DNA of 64,000 bases. Source: Paraconiothyrium sp. Pb-2020. Lineage: Eukaryota; Ascomycota; Dothideomycetes; Pleosporales; Didymosphaeriaceae. The notes beneath the pieces were generated by a model. It saw nothing but the letters and a program-made list of their open reading frames with translations, did no database searches and was not told the origin of the DNA. Location: NCBI GenBank assembly GCA_022419385.1, contig JAJUBI010000002.1, forward strand, positions 4,960,001-5,024,000. The letters run 5' to 3'. Position 1 is the stretch's first letter. Each line of letters opens with the position of its first letter. The translations under genes and the position numbers were made by a program. Below, in pieces: positions 42,990 through 53,464 of this stretch.

Positions 42990-44549
42990 CTATTCCTTGA
43001 GGCCAGATGCCGCCTTCCTCCTATCTCTCCTGGCAACGATGAACCAAGTCGTGCTTATCGAGCTGATGCCAACAACAAGCACAGATAGGTTAACTGCGTA
43101 CGAGGTCCGGTATCTAGGTCCAAAGACAGTGCTAAAGACGTGTGGCCCGACGATGCCAGAAAATTGGGCGCATGCGTTCGTTATGCCGATGCCTATACCG
43201 GATGCAACTGTGCCATTCAGTGCGCGGATTCGCTCAGACCAAATGACCGGGTACGCGCAGCCTGCGCATCCGACTGCAACAATTAAGCAGAGATATCTGA
43301 CAACAGGATTGTCGACTGAAAGGAGTATAATGTAGCAGATGATGATGATAGATTCAATCCCGATGGCGGCCGTCCATTGTCTAATCCACTTGCGCTGCAG
43401 CATATAGCCCAAGGTGTTGAGGAGCAGGAACGCGAATATGTATGGCGGCTATACGTTGTCAGCTACATCACGAAGTAATCTGGGCGAGAGGATCTTACGA
43501 TATTCATCAACTGCGACTTCGCGGTTGTTGTGAAGCCCAATTGGTAAATGACAGTCGGCAGAGCGAATCCCACGCCAAAGCCGCCGATACCATGGCAGAT
43601 CCAGTACAAGCTAAACGTGTAGAAATTCGGATCCTTAGCAAGCGCCTTCAGGGACCTCCAGTCCCAGTTTTCGTGCTTCTTTCCACCCTTGGGCGCACTC
43701 GCAGCAAGCCTGTTCTTCCAGAAAGTGCGCTCCTCGTCAGTCAGATACTTGGTAGATTCCGGATAGTCTGGGATACGGAATGCTACGAATGCAAGCAGAA
43801 TCGCTGGCAAGCCTTCGAGCAGGAATAGCCATCTCCATCCGCTCAATCCGCCCAGTTGGTCCATGTGAGAAATGGCGAATGCGAGTAATCCGCTAAGCGC
43901 AGAGGAGACTTGTCCAACCGAGTAAAAGAAAGCAATGCGCTGCGGCATTTCGGACGGCTTGTACCAGAAGGCGTAGTGGTACAGTACGCTGGGAAAGAAG
44001 CCTGCCTCTGCCATTCCAATGGCGAATCGTACGCACATCATGCCCGCGAAACTTTGCGCTGCAGCACTGCAGCACGCGCTGATTCCCCAAGCCATGATCA
44101 GGACGAACATCCATCTGCTTGGTTTAAAGTACTTCAACAGAATTGTGTTCGATGGCTCGAATATGAGGTACGAGTAGGAGAATATCGAGAGAGTCCAGGC
44201 CCACTGCGATGGTGAAAATCCGAGTTGCTTCTTGATTCCAGTGCCTTGCTCAAGGTTGATGATCGCGGCGTTGGAATAGTTCGCAGAGTCGATCACGCGG
44301 AATATGTATACGAGGGAGTAAAATCCGACAACTGGTAGAGGCACGATCAGCACAGGTAAGCATCTTCCAACTTGGATTGTCCTTACGCCAAATGTCAATT
44401 TTGCGCAACAAGCGCTTCTCCAAAACTGGATCATATTGAGATGGCTCGACTGACGAATCGGTGGCTGATTCAATGTCGGGATCAACTCCCTTCTTGGCCT
44501 CATCGGCAACGTAACTCAGGTTGTCAATGGGATCTTTCGTTTCCGCCAT
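42990..44549 (-). CDS. MFS transporter, anion:cation symporter family (Dal5/Tna1-like)
   Basis: Exons 44549-44387, 44331-43499 and 43448-42990 give 484 residues. Intron 1 (44332-44386) uses GTAAGG, a GCTGAT branch site and CTACCAG; the shorter AAG acceptors break the frame. It joins LRKIDIW to LVGFYSLVYIFRV, the expected start of helix 1. Intron 2 uses GTAAGA, CTGAC and TATAG. Features of the Dal5-like family are present: RKID before helix 1, FSPSQWAWTLSIFSYSYLIFEPSN, the region after MAEAGFFPSVLYHYAFWY, and LSGWRWLFLLEGLPAILLAF. Family members import allantoate, nicotinate, biotin, vitamins, or sulfonates and sulfate esters. Given the neighbouring sulfatase, an organic sulfate or sulfonate is an attractive but unproven substrate. 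It is divergent from the dioxygenase at 45289. Confidence 0.88.
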
Positions 44550-45288
44550 TGTGCACTTAGAGGGCTCTCGAACCAGGCGAAACGAGACGATTTGGTACAG
44601 AAGTTCCCAGCGAATAGGCTCGGATGAAGGCGAAGCGCGACCTTCAAACTCGTCCCAAATGCAGAAAACTACGGTTTTATCACAACCAGCCCTAGACGAT
44701 CTAGTCCATCACGACATGATACCGGGAATGACGATTGGAGAGATGACTCGCCTCATCGGCTGCGTATCCGCGCCTACGGCACCTTGCTTCCTAGCCCTTA
44801 GGCACAAGTCTTCCGGTATCGCCACTACCATTGCAACCATGAACATGTTGAAGACGAATTGTATGGGTTCGATTACGACTTGCATGACAAGCACCGCCTA
44901 GTCCGACGAGCACCACGCCGTCAACACGGATTAGCTGACAAGCATTGGCAGCCAAGCCAGGTGCGTATATCCGTCCACCAAAAACTACACGAGCTAAATG
45001 GCGACGGAGGTATTCCTTCTGGTACAATCCACGTCTATGGAGCGAATCCTATGTTTGGGGCGGAGATAAGAGCGTAGCCGGAAGGTTGCCGAAGCACGCA
45101 ATAACAAGGGCCGATGATGCTGTGAGGGGAAGTACGCGGGTGTACTGACTACCATCGCAGATACGCGCATCGGCGGTTTGTAATACAAGTGCATAAGGAT
45201 AGAAAACTCCCCTGCTGCACAAAGGTTCATGCATCGCGGATGCCATACACACCTATTCTTCTATTGACGCATTTTCAACAACTTCATC
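44550..45288. promoter_or_regulatory. Divergent promoter region between symporter and dioxygenase genes
   Basis: The 739 bp separate the two start codons and should hold both promoters. Frames of 60-126 codons here overlap each other and lack motifs. No clear operator was identified. Confidence 0.4.
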
Positions 45289-46625
45289 ATGGCTCCCGGT
45301 CTAGTCGAACCAGCAAGCCAAATATCGCAGACTCTGCCCATCGAGAAGTGGACTCGTCCAGAGCCTACAAAAGAGAATCTCGATTGGGCGCCACTATCCA
45401 CGATTGACCTGTCGCGCTTCGATGAGCCAGGCGGCAAACAGGAGCTTGCGAAGCAGCTCTACGATGCTGTAAGCTACTCCGAACCACAGTGTTTGATATA
45501 CCGCTAAGCCTGATTAGGTCACCCGGGTAGGCTTCTGGGTAGTAACCAACTCTGGCATTGACGATGAGCGCGTACTACGTCAATTTAGCATCGGCAATAC
45601 TTTCTTCAAAGAGAACTTAGAAGAGAAGAGGAGATTCCCATGTAATTTTGCAGAAGGCGAGTACTTCGGCTACCGCGAGAACTCGCGATGGATTGGCGAC
45701 ACTGGAGTGAAGGAGAACATTGAAATGGTACTGTTGTGCTCATGCCCAATGCTATAATTGCACGTAATCTAACATTAGTATCCAGCTCAACATCCACAAA
45801 GACATCCCGGCATGGAAAGACGTAGGAAAGCACCGCGTAGTTGAGGAAAACTGGGATGAGATACGTACCTTCCACCGCGATCTTTGGGAGAAGGTCATAC
45901 GAAAGCTATTCGTCTTGATTTCGATAATGCTGGAGCTGCCTGAGAACTACCTTGCAGATGCACACGCTTACGATGAGACATCCGACGACCATCTTCGGTA
46001 CATGATCTACAACGTGCGGTCGCAAGCAGACTGGGTAAGAGTTGTGTTACAAAACCCTAGAAATACCTGTTAATGCAGCAATAGGACAAGGCGCAAGCAT
46101 ACTCCAAGGGCGGCCACACCGACTTTGGTAGTCTAACATTACTTTTCTCGCAGCATGTAGCTGGTCTGCAAATCCGCACTCCGGAAGGCGAGTGGAAATA
46201 CGTTAAGCCTGTGTCAGGTGGAATCACCTGCAACGCCGCGGACACCCTTACATTCCTCACTAATGGTACATCCCACATCACAATTCATCTCTGTTTAACC
46301 TGACAAACTCAATCTAGGCTTCGTGAAATCTACCATTCACCGTGTAGTCACACCGCCATCCGATCAGCTCAATATCCCACGTCTAGGTCTTCTATACTTC
46401 AGTAGGCCGGGAGACAACACACCCATGCGTACGGTGCCTTCGCCCCTGCTTGATCGCCTTGGCTTGATTCCGGAGGAGCACAAAGACACGAGCAAGCCTG
46501 TGCCTACAGGGACGGAATACGTTAGGGCGAGGGTCAAGGATGTGCATCACAAGACTGTGTTGGACAAGCGAGAAGGGACAAAGTTTCAGTACAAGGGGTT
46601 GGCGGTACAGAATTACTACGAGTGA
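45289..46625 (+). CDS. 2-oxoglutarate/Fe(II)-dependent dioxygenase, isopenicillin N synthase-like
   Basis: Five exons: 45289-45468, 45518-45727, 45786-46034, 46085-46265 and 46318-46625, giving 375 residues. All introns are 48-58 nt and canonical, with the second acceptor read as TATCCAG to keep frame. The N-terminal DIOX_N-like part includes STIDLSRF and VGFWVVTNSGID. The catalytic domain holds the iron triad: GGHTDFGSLTLLF (H-x-D near 225-227) and the distal His in STIHRVV near 280, followed by PRLGLLYFSRPG with the Arg that binds 2-oxoglutarate. The family hydroxylates, desaturates or closes rings in diverse small molecules and is cytosolic. No biosynthetic core gene is nearby; the neighbours (symporter, sulfatase) hint at catabolism. 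The substrate is unknown. Confidence 0.9.
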
Positions 46626-46831
46626 GCCTTACGAAACTAAACGTGCCAGTCGCCCCAACGATAGCTCGAGTCCGGAGATCTACAATACCATTTATAGGGC
46701 CCATATCCAAACATCAATCTAAGGCGCGAACGCAGTAGTAGAATGCCCCTAGTTGGCTATCCAGAAGCCGGTGATTGCAGTAACGAGCAACGTCGAAGTA
46801 GAATTGAAAGCGTGTCGCCGCCTCACCTACA

Positions 46832-47525
46832 TCATCTGCAATAAATGTCATCCCCAGCGTCAACTGCATGCCACCCGATCTCAAGCACAGAAAACACTCG
46901 CGGAACCAGATAAGACAAGCCGACATCAGTGTATCCCTCGTCCTCCTCATCCTCCTCTGCTGACACCAAAGCTACAAAGCCTAGACCCATAGTGTCGAAC
47001 TTGGTTGGTACAGGGCCTCTGAGCACGTACTCGACATGAAGCTGCAAGACCGCTACACAGGCGAGATGTCGGGTGCTGAATGGCTCTTGCTCTCTATCCT
47101 GCGAGTTGTCTTGGACCCATTTATTGAATCGTCTATCCACATGCATTAGGCTACCCAAGTCAATGCTGTGTCATTTTAACTTACTTTCGCACTTCATCGT
47201 AGTCCGCACCATCCAGGGTAGGGTCTTCCTGCACGCTCCAATCGATACGAGAGAAAAGATCACCAGCGCCTTCTTGTTCAAGGTTGATTCGTGTACGTGT
47301 ACTGAGAAAGCCGGGTTAATAATTTTTTCTCTTTATTAGTATCTGACTGGTCTGCCGCGATGTTCGCAAATCGCATTAATATTTACGGGCGGTCACTTAC
47401 TTCAGGTGATCCATAAAGCGTGTCCATTGGGCGTCATTTTCGTAAGTGAGGCGATAGACTACGAAGCCTAATTTCATCCTAGGATGCCTCAAACACTTCT
47501 TTCTCAGGTAGTCTATATCACCCAT
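46832..47525 (-). CDS. Small hypothetical protein, three exons
   Basis: Exons 47525-47401, 47301-47185 and 47132-46832 give 180 residues; introns are 99 nt (GTAAGTG to CTCAG) and 52 nt (GTAAGTT to GGATAG), phases matching. The product begins MGDIDYLRKKCLRHPRM and continues KLGFVVYRLTYENDAQWTRF. This looks like the opening of a widespread group of uncharacterised ascomycete proteins in which G-[FY]-V-[VI]-[YF]-R-x-T-Y-x-x-[DE] is followed by a W-x-x-F segment. The second exon encodes DLFSRIDWSVQEDP, the third RFNKWVQDN and later DVGLSYLVPRVFSVLEIGW. No catalytic motif, signal peptide or membrane helix is seen. The coding call relies on the frame-preserving joins, since no single exon is long. 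Confidence 0.65.
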
Positions 47526-48162
47526 AATGATTTGGGGGAGGAAACTATCTCTTCAAAACTCGTTTGTATCTGAACCGTGCTGAAGCATGCTTCAGCTTGC
47601 CGAGAGTGTAAATGGCAAGTCACGAAAACGGAAGGCAAAGGCCACGACTTCCGTTACGGCATTCAGCGCAGGGGCCAAATGTAGTGAGCTATCAGGGAAA
47701 CAGTAGCTCCGGCGCTTCAGAGCTGTGCCGCCGGAGAACGGGGACCACGCCACTGGTGAACCACACCAAGCGAGGCCCACTATACCGGATTCGAAGCAAC
47801 CTGTGGGCTGTTCCATGTAGAGATTGAACCCAACTCCACTTGAAGCTTCGCCACTGTGCAGCATTAGCGCTCAGCCTTGTTTTCCACACTATCCGATGGC
47901 GCATTCCGAACTTCCAAGCTGTCGCATGTAGCTTTATGAACCGCGGTGCTGGTATCGCGCGCTTGAAATGTCCAAATTGCAAATTAGTAGAGTCCACATT
48001 GCACGCTGGTACTGAGACACCAATATCCTAGGTGGACATGTACATGTCCGACATCATTATTCATATGAAGGGGCATGTCCCAAAGATGGAGAACAATCAA
48101 AGTAATATATACTCAGCGACTGCTCTCAGTAGTCCTCAATTTCCACATTGTCAAGTGTATTA
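47526..48162. other. Intergenic region, divergent promoters
   Basis: The 637 bp lie between divergent start codons. A TATATA-rich string near 48105-48112, about 55 bp before ATG 48163, may be a TATA element. The 90-codon minus frame at 47592-47864 has no motif. Confidence 0.4.
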
Positions 48163-50017
48163 ATGATGTTGCAAAGAGTTTTCATCCTCATTGTGCTTCT
48201 GTATGGCCTCTCTCATGCCTGCACGCTCCATCAACATAGGTCTGTCAGAAGCTCTCGACCCAGTGACATGTACTAAGAATGTAATAGCAATAACGATGGG
48301 CCACTTCAGCATGCCAATCTTCCCAGAAAGGGACACGGACACTCCATACTTCAAGCTCGTGCCCCAGGGAGATCTCGACCCACCAGACCACCAAAATCTA
48401 AGAAGCCGAAAAAACCAAAAGAACCGGGCAAGCCTTCGAAAAAAGAGGGCTCGAAGGGGCACAAGGCAAACAAAGAGATCAAGCCCTCCAAACCCTCCAA
48501 GCCCTCCAAATCCGTCAAAAGCTCACACGGAGCCCAAGCGACTTCAATTGTATTTCCCAAGCTAGATGTAAATTACGTGGACACCGCGACTGATCTATGC
48601 GATCTGTGGATCGATTGTGGAGACGAAAGTGACTATGCCGAAACTGAAGTACTTCGCAGACAAGAGGGTCATCACAGCCGGCAAGAACTTTGGAAGCGAG
48701 ATGACCGAACAGTGAATGCAGATCTTCCAAGTGGTAAATTGGTTCTTAAAACGCTAGCATACCCCTCCAGCGGCATTCTCTACAGCCCTCCTCGTCATAA
48801 TAACCCCGTGCACGCGTTCAACTTCAAGTCGAACCGGTTGGGCAGCACATTGGTCAGAGATAGTTCCAGAATCCCAGCAACGACGACCGCCTATGCCACG
48901 GAACACATAATCGAGGTACGTCCATGGCCCCCTCAACCGGCAGCTATGCTGAAGTTCTTAGCTCCAATCTGTTCCAATGTTCATGGAATATGCTATTAAG
49001 AAAAACGCCAAACTTGAACCGTTCTTCCAGAACCACTGGACTCAAAGGGTAGGGCAGATCTCGCTTATCAGAAAACGCTCTCCTAGACCAGCGTACAGGT
49101 TGGGCACAAGACCACCACGAGACTCGCTAGGTAGCCTAGTCTTCGAAGCACTAGGAACCAAACACAACCCAACCAATTTCGTCCTGTGTTCAAGAGAAAT
49201 CAACATGTTCAAAGAGCACTTATGGGCGAAAAAGAACCTCATGGGACTTGATTTGTACAACACCTCCCTGACTGAAGCTATGGAAGGGATTGTTCCCAGC
49301 AGTGTCTTCCTGAGCGGCCTGCGAACAGTGAGTCAGCTGCGAGTCCCCATGATCTTTTTCTGATGAACAATGCAGTCATTTGCAGTATACCATTACATGA
49401 ACTCCCACACTGTGCAACAGAATCTGCGGAGCATCAATTCGAACATACGAATGGAACTCAGTCATGCCAAGACCTTAACTGGGCAAAATGTAGATCTTGT
49501 ACCAATATGGGATTCCTTCTTGGAGGACAGATTCACAATAGCCGAAAACCACGGGAAGGACTGGCTCAGGGGACGTATCGAGAGAGCACTGCAAGAGATC
49601 AAAGAGACTCGCAAGAAATATCGCACCCTTCTCACTCAGTTACAAAAGCAAGAGAAAGGAAAACTCGCTGAGCAGCACCGAAAAAAGCAGCATCAGAAGC
49701 AGTTGTCGTTCGAGAAGCTAAGAGAAAACGCAAAACGCAAAGTGGTTCACCAACGGGCGCTGATAAGTAAATTGACAAAGACCTACGAGGCAATATCGAA
49801 TCCGACGAAGGCACAGACTACCATATTTAAGACCAAGGTGAGGGAAGCAGGAAAGCAACTGATAGTGCATGAGAAGACGGTTATGAAGGCGCAGCGACGT
49901 ATTCATGTGCTATATGCGTATTCATTGGAGGGTATCCTTCGCAACTTGAGGAAAGATCAACAGCGAGTGTTGGCCTTCAAGAAAGCCATACCCGCCTTGC
50001 GATTGTTGCGACCGTGA
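48163..50017 (+). CDS. Secreted protein with Lys/Pro-rich linker, ATEHI motif and basic coiled-coil tail
   Basis: Proposed exons 48163-48239, 48288-48915, 48962-49327 and 49376-50017 give 570 residues. A signal peptide is clear (MMLQRVFILIVLLYGLSHA, cut before Cys). An in-frame TAA follows at 48271-48273; it lies exactly in the branch site (TACTAAG) of a 48-nt candidate intron (donor GTCTGT, acceptor TAATAG), which keeps the frame. Then come a Lys/Pro/Ser-rich linker (KPSKPSKPSKS), a segment with GILYSPPRHNN and YATEHIIE, a globular part, and a long basic helix (about 450-530) rich in Lys, Gln and Glu. The ATEHI-type motif recalls C-terminal regions of some large fungal GH18/killer-toxin-like chitinases, but no chitinase domain is present. 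The weak point is the GTCTGT donor; if it is not used, the gene is broken near its start. Confidence 0.6.
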
Positions 50018-50869
50018 TCTCCTGTTCTACGCCAAGAAAAGCACTGGGTAGATGCGTGGGTGGACAGTTGTCCATTGTGTTCTACCTGTACATACGTTTA
50101 AATATTCTCACAACAGCCGCGTAGGCTTGTGTAGTAGCTCTACATAGACAATCAATGTCCAAATGTTTATTAGTATCATCTGATGCAGATGCGCACGGGA
50201 GTGCTAGCAATACGCTGTAAGAATGTCGCAAAGGGCCAACTCCTCCGCCTCTTCTACTAAGCACATAACTGTAAGAGTATCAACGATATTCTCCGAGCCA
50301 GGGTTTGTTGTTGGGCGATGTGGATATTTCCCGTATCTTTTTCCATTCATACAAGACACCGAAAATTCGACAATTCTGGTTCATATTGGGAGGTCTATGT
50401 TCCTCGAGTATAAGCATGCACGCTACAGCGCATCATCCTGGAGACGGAGAAGGCCATGTAGGCAACGATTACACTTGGGAGTGAACGCTCGTTGACCTAG
50501 CAACGGAGCGCACCTTCTCTCACTGGCAAACGTCGTTGCAAGGCTTTTGGCCCGAATTGGTCATTCACTAACTGACAATAAGTTTTGTGGTATCTACAAC
50601 CTCTTGTACTATATATATCTTCTTTCTCCACCATAATCATATAACTCAAGTAAACCCACTAGCTTGGTCTAGTGGAGTCGGTCTGCAGAGCAATCAGGAG
50701 TTCCGAAAAGGTCTGCAGAGAAATCAGGAGTTCCTAATCTTGAGTTATACTTTTGTCTGTCACAGCGCGTCTGTTCGAAACTTGGACCTGACCTCTCTTA
50801 GATGTTTGCTTTTTGGACTGGGATTAACGGCTGCTCTATTCGAGTACAACAAGAGGACTGTCTGTTCTA
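50018..50869. other. Intergenic region with a small inverted-repeat element
   Basis: The 852 bp lie between convergent genes. The notable content is the 110-bp element at 50640-50749, listed separately. No gene was supported. Confidence 0.5.
50640..50749. mobile_element. MITE-like 110-bp element with 11-bp perfect terminal inverted repeats
   Basis: TATAACTCAAG at 50640-50650 is mirrored exactly by CTTGAGTTATA at 50739-50749. If the outer TA is a target duplication, the termini are TAACTCAAG. Inside are a 7-bp hairpin (CCACTAG at 50656-50662 with CTAGTGG at 50669-50675) and two 25-bp direct repeats with one mismatch (50680-50704 and 50710-50734). There is no coding capacity. Small size, TIRs and a possible TA duplication fit a non-autonomous Tc1/mariner-type MITE; a structured RNA gene is the alternative. 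Confidence 0.5.
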
Positions 50870-52396
50870 TCATTTAACGCTGATAATCACACGATCATAC
50901 CGCGTCAACGGGAACTCTCCATCATCAGTCGCCTGCACAATAACCGAGATAGTCTGCCCAGATTGCGCATCCTTAGGCACCTTTACACTAGCACCATTGT
51001 CCTTGTTGCTTGTAATGTTCACCTCACCTGGATACGTCCCCTCCTCGAGATACTGCCACCAAGACACAGTGACCTGGTCCCGGTCTGGGTCACTAACGCG
51101 AGCAGACAGCTTAACAGTCGACCCAGCCCTCGCCTTCACCTCTCCACCATTCCGGATCTTAACCGAAGGCGCATGATTTCCCTCGCGATACTTCGACGTC
51201 AGGCCCCACTGCATCCTCGCCGCGAAGTCGTTCGACGCAGCCGCAATCCAGCGATTCGTCGTCCAGTCCTTGACCTCGCTCCCATTATCCGCCTTCTCGG
51301 TAGTGACCAACTGCCAAAGCTCCGGCGCAGAGCTATTGAGGAAAGACCGACCACCCCAACCACCAAGCGCGGGGTTGCCAGGCTCTTGAATGCCGGTCGT
51401 CAACAGCGAATTGAACGCCACATTGTCGCCCTCTGACAGAAAATCATACGGGCCGAGCGGCTTGCACCACGTGCTGGGCGCAGAAGCCTGCGTGTAGTTT
51501 CCGAAAACGTCGAGCTGGTCGCCGTCCGTGTGCTGCCCGTCTAGCCACGAGCGGTACAGGCTTCCCAGGGGGCCGATCTGGATGTTAGCTTTGATCCAGG
51601 CGCCTGTGAAATACTCGTGTGCGTCGGGGAGACCGCGGACGTTGCCCTGGCCTTTGTTGCAGTTGAAGCCCCAGGTGTTGTAGGCGGTTTGGAAGTCTTC
51701 GACGCGGATTGAAGGCCAGTTGGGGGCAATGTAGTCGGCGTAGGTTTGGTCTTGGAAGCCGCTGGCGAGGATGACGGTTTTTTGAGAGATGGAGGATTTC
51801 ATGTGCGACCATTGCTTTGAGCTGGAGTACGCGTCTTCGATGGACTTGAGGGCGCGGGCAATGGAGTTGGTTCCGCCCCAGGCTTGTAGGTAGAGCGTTC
51901 GATGGTCGTTGTCGAGAAGTAATGATCGAATGAGGTTCGATCCGTCTGTATCTTCGTCCATCTCTCCCTCAAATACAATGTTGCCAATCCTAACCTTGGA
52001 CAGCAGGTTCTTTGGTGTAGGATAGGTTGAGTCGTGGACCCGCAAATTGGGATATATCTCGGCGTAAGCCTTCAGAAGCTTGTCTTGTATCGTCCGAATT
52101 CCAGTCCAGCGCCACGACGTCTGAGAAGTGTTGTATTCGCGGTTGGGCAAGAAAAATTTCGTGCCTTTGCCGTCACCTGCCCAGTGGTATCTGCTAGAGG
52201 TGTAGATGATGCCTTCGGTGTCGAGCTCGTTGGTGTATAGTACATAACGGACGAGTGATGCCAGGTCATCCTGTTCCATGTCAGTAGTGACGACAGTGCG
52301 GAACTTCTCTGGTCTGCCAGTGGAGTATGACAATGCATCCGGAACGGCAGAGGCCAATAAGCTGATTGTCAGCAGACGAGGTATGGAGAAGAGCAT
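50870..52396 (-). CDS. Secreted Sde182-like (nucleoside-hydrolase-like, DUF1593) protein
   Basis: An intronless frame; the first ATG is 52396 (508 residues), the upstream TTG being ignored. A signal peptide spans about 1-21 (FSIPRLLTISLLASAVPDALS). The N-terminal domain begins FRTVVTTDMEQDDLASLVRYVLYTNELDTEGIIYTSSRYHW, the pattern of the nucleoside-hydrolase-like Sde182 N-terminal family (PF07632), where Asp residues in TDMEQDD sit where nucleoside hydrolases bind calcium. LLDNDHRTLYLQAWGGTNSIARAL follows. The C-terminal about 90 residues (APSVKIRNGG, VKLSARVSDPDRDQVTVSWWQY) form a beta-sandwich domain like those of bacterial Sde182, described as cellulose-binding. It is probably an extracellular plant-polymer-associated protein; catalytic activity is not established for the family. 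Composition is like that of its neighbours. Confidence 0.9.
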   Translation of the reverse strand: MLFSIPRLLTISLLASAVPDALSYSTGRPEKFRTVVTTDMEQDDLASLVRYVLYTNELDTEGIIYTSSRYHWAGDGKGTKFFLPNREYNTSQTSWRWTGIRTIQDKLLKAYAEIYPNLRVHDSTYPTPKNLLSKVRIGNIVFEGEMDEDTDGSNLIRSLLLDNDHRTLYLQAWGGTNSIARALKSIEDAYSSSKQWSHMKSSISQKTVILASGFQDQTYADYIAPNWPSIRVEDFQTAYNTWGFNCNKGQGNVRGLPDAHEYFTGAWIKANIQIGPLGSLYRSWLDGQHTDGDQLDVFGNYTQASAPSTWCKPLGPYDFLSEGDNVAFNSLLTTGIQEPGNPALGGWGGRSFLNSSAPELWQLVTTEKADNGSEVKDWTTNRWIAAASNDFAARMQWGLTSKYREGNHAPSVKIRNGGEVKARAGSTVKLSARVSDPDRDQVTVSWWQYLEEGTYPGEVNITSNKDNGASVKVPKDAQSGQTISVIVQATDDGEFPLTRYDRVIISVK

Positions 52397-53464
52397 CTTG
52401 TATAGATTCAATGTCCCAGTGGACAGACAAGAATGACAACTGCCAGTGGCACCCTGCGCGATTGCACATGCTGGCCGTTAAGGGCTTTTGTAGTGTGAGC
52501 AAATTTTTAGGCTGGGCTAATAGCTACATTGGGACGACTACAGCAAGGATAACGTCCGTCAAAGAGCCTATTGTGGGGACCCCGCTCGTAGTGTGAACGG
52601 AAGGAAATGTGGGGTAAATCTACGGCCGTTGGTAGATGATTGAACGCAGAGCTGTACAGAGTCATGTAGCTGCCGTACAGCGACTGTCTTGTCTCGTGGC
52701 TATTCGTCGTACTGCGCGACTGAATCAACAGGTTTTCCGTACTACCATTGTTCTACATGTACGTCCACCATGCCGGGTTGCAGAGGCCCGGTATGCAGTT
52801 GTGATTAGCAGGATCTGGGGAGATCTGGAGAGAAGCACGTGGAGATCCATCCGAGCACAGAAAATAGGCCAGGAACCTGGATTCGCCCTTGAATTAGATG
52901 ATCACGTTGGAGTGGTTGTCGCTTAATGTAGTAATTGGAGGCACTTCTTCGGATGCGCTACCCCTGCAGGAACATCTCGTGGACGCGGCTATTCTGCTCG
53001 AACTAGCAACAACAGGCACTTGCACCCAACTAAGGTCATAGCACAAGGTACCAAAGGCTTGTTCTCAAATATTAGACATACGGCAGATGAGGACGGTTGG
53101 TAGTATGTCGTGACACATTGGTATTGACATAAGTGACCCTATAGCAGCCACATCCAAGGAAAAAGAATAAGCAAATGAACGTGACACTAAAAGATCCTAT
53201 TCAAGGGCAAGACGAACTGAAATGCCCACAGAGATAGTCCTTGCTTTAGCCCAAATGCTCTGGTAGCCAGTCGCGAAGATTGTCTCATGGTATGACTTGA
53301 GTCAATCCATGATCGAACGCACTGTGACCAGAGCCCAGCCGTTCAAGCCTCCTGGATCCAGCCTACCTCATCTCGCGCATGTTCGCTTGTAAGGCATCTT
53401 TGGCAGAGCCTGTGTCGCAATGATAGTACCATTTCCAATACCGAGCACCGGTCTATCATAAGCT
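52397..53464. other. Intergenic region, no gene supported
   Basis: About 1.07 kb between the Sde182-like gene start and the end of the DUF1295 gene. The 96-codon plus frame at 52636-52926 has no motif. Nothing repeated was seen. Confidence 0.4.

Noticed and set aside
44332..44386. Frameshift in the symporter gene near RKIDIW
   Set aside because: A 55-nt GT-AG intron with a good branch site restores the family sequence.
50655..50735. tRNA-like A-box in the inverted-repeat element
   Set aside because: A cloverleaf cannot be drawn and the B-box is imperfect; kept only as an alternative reading of the element.
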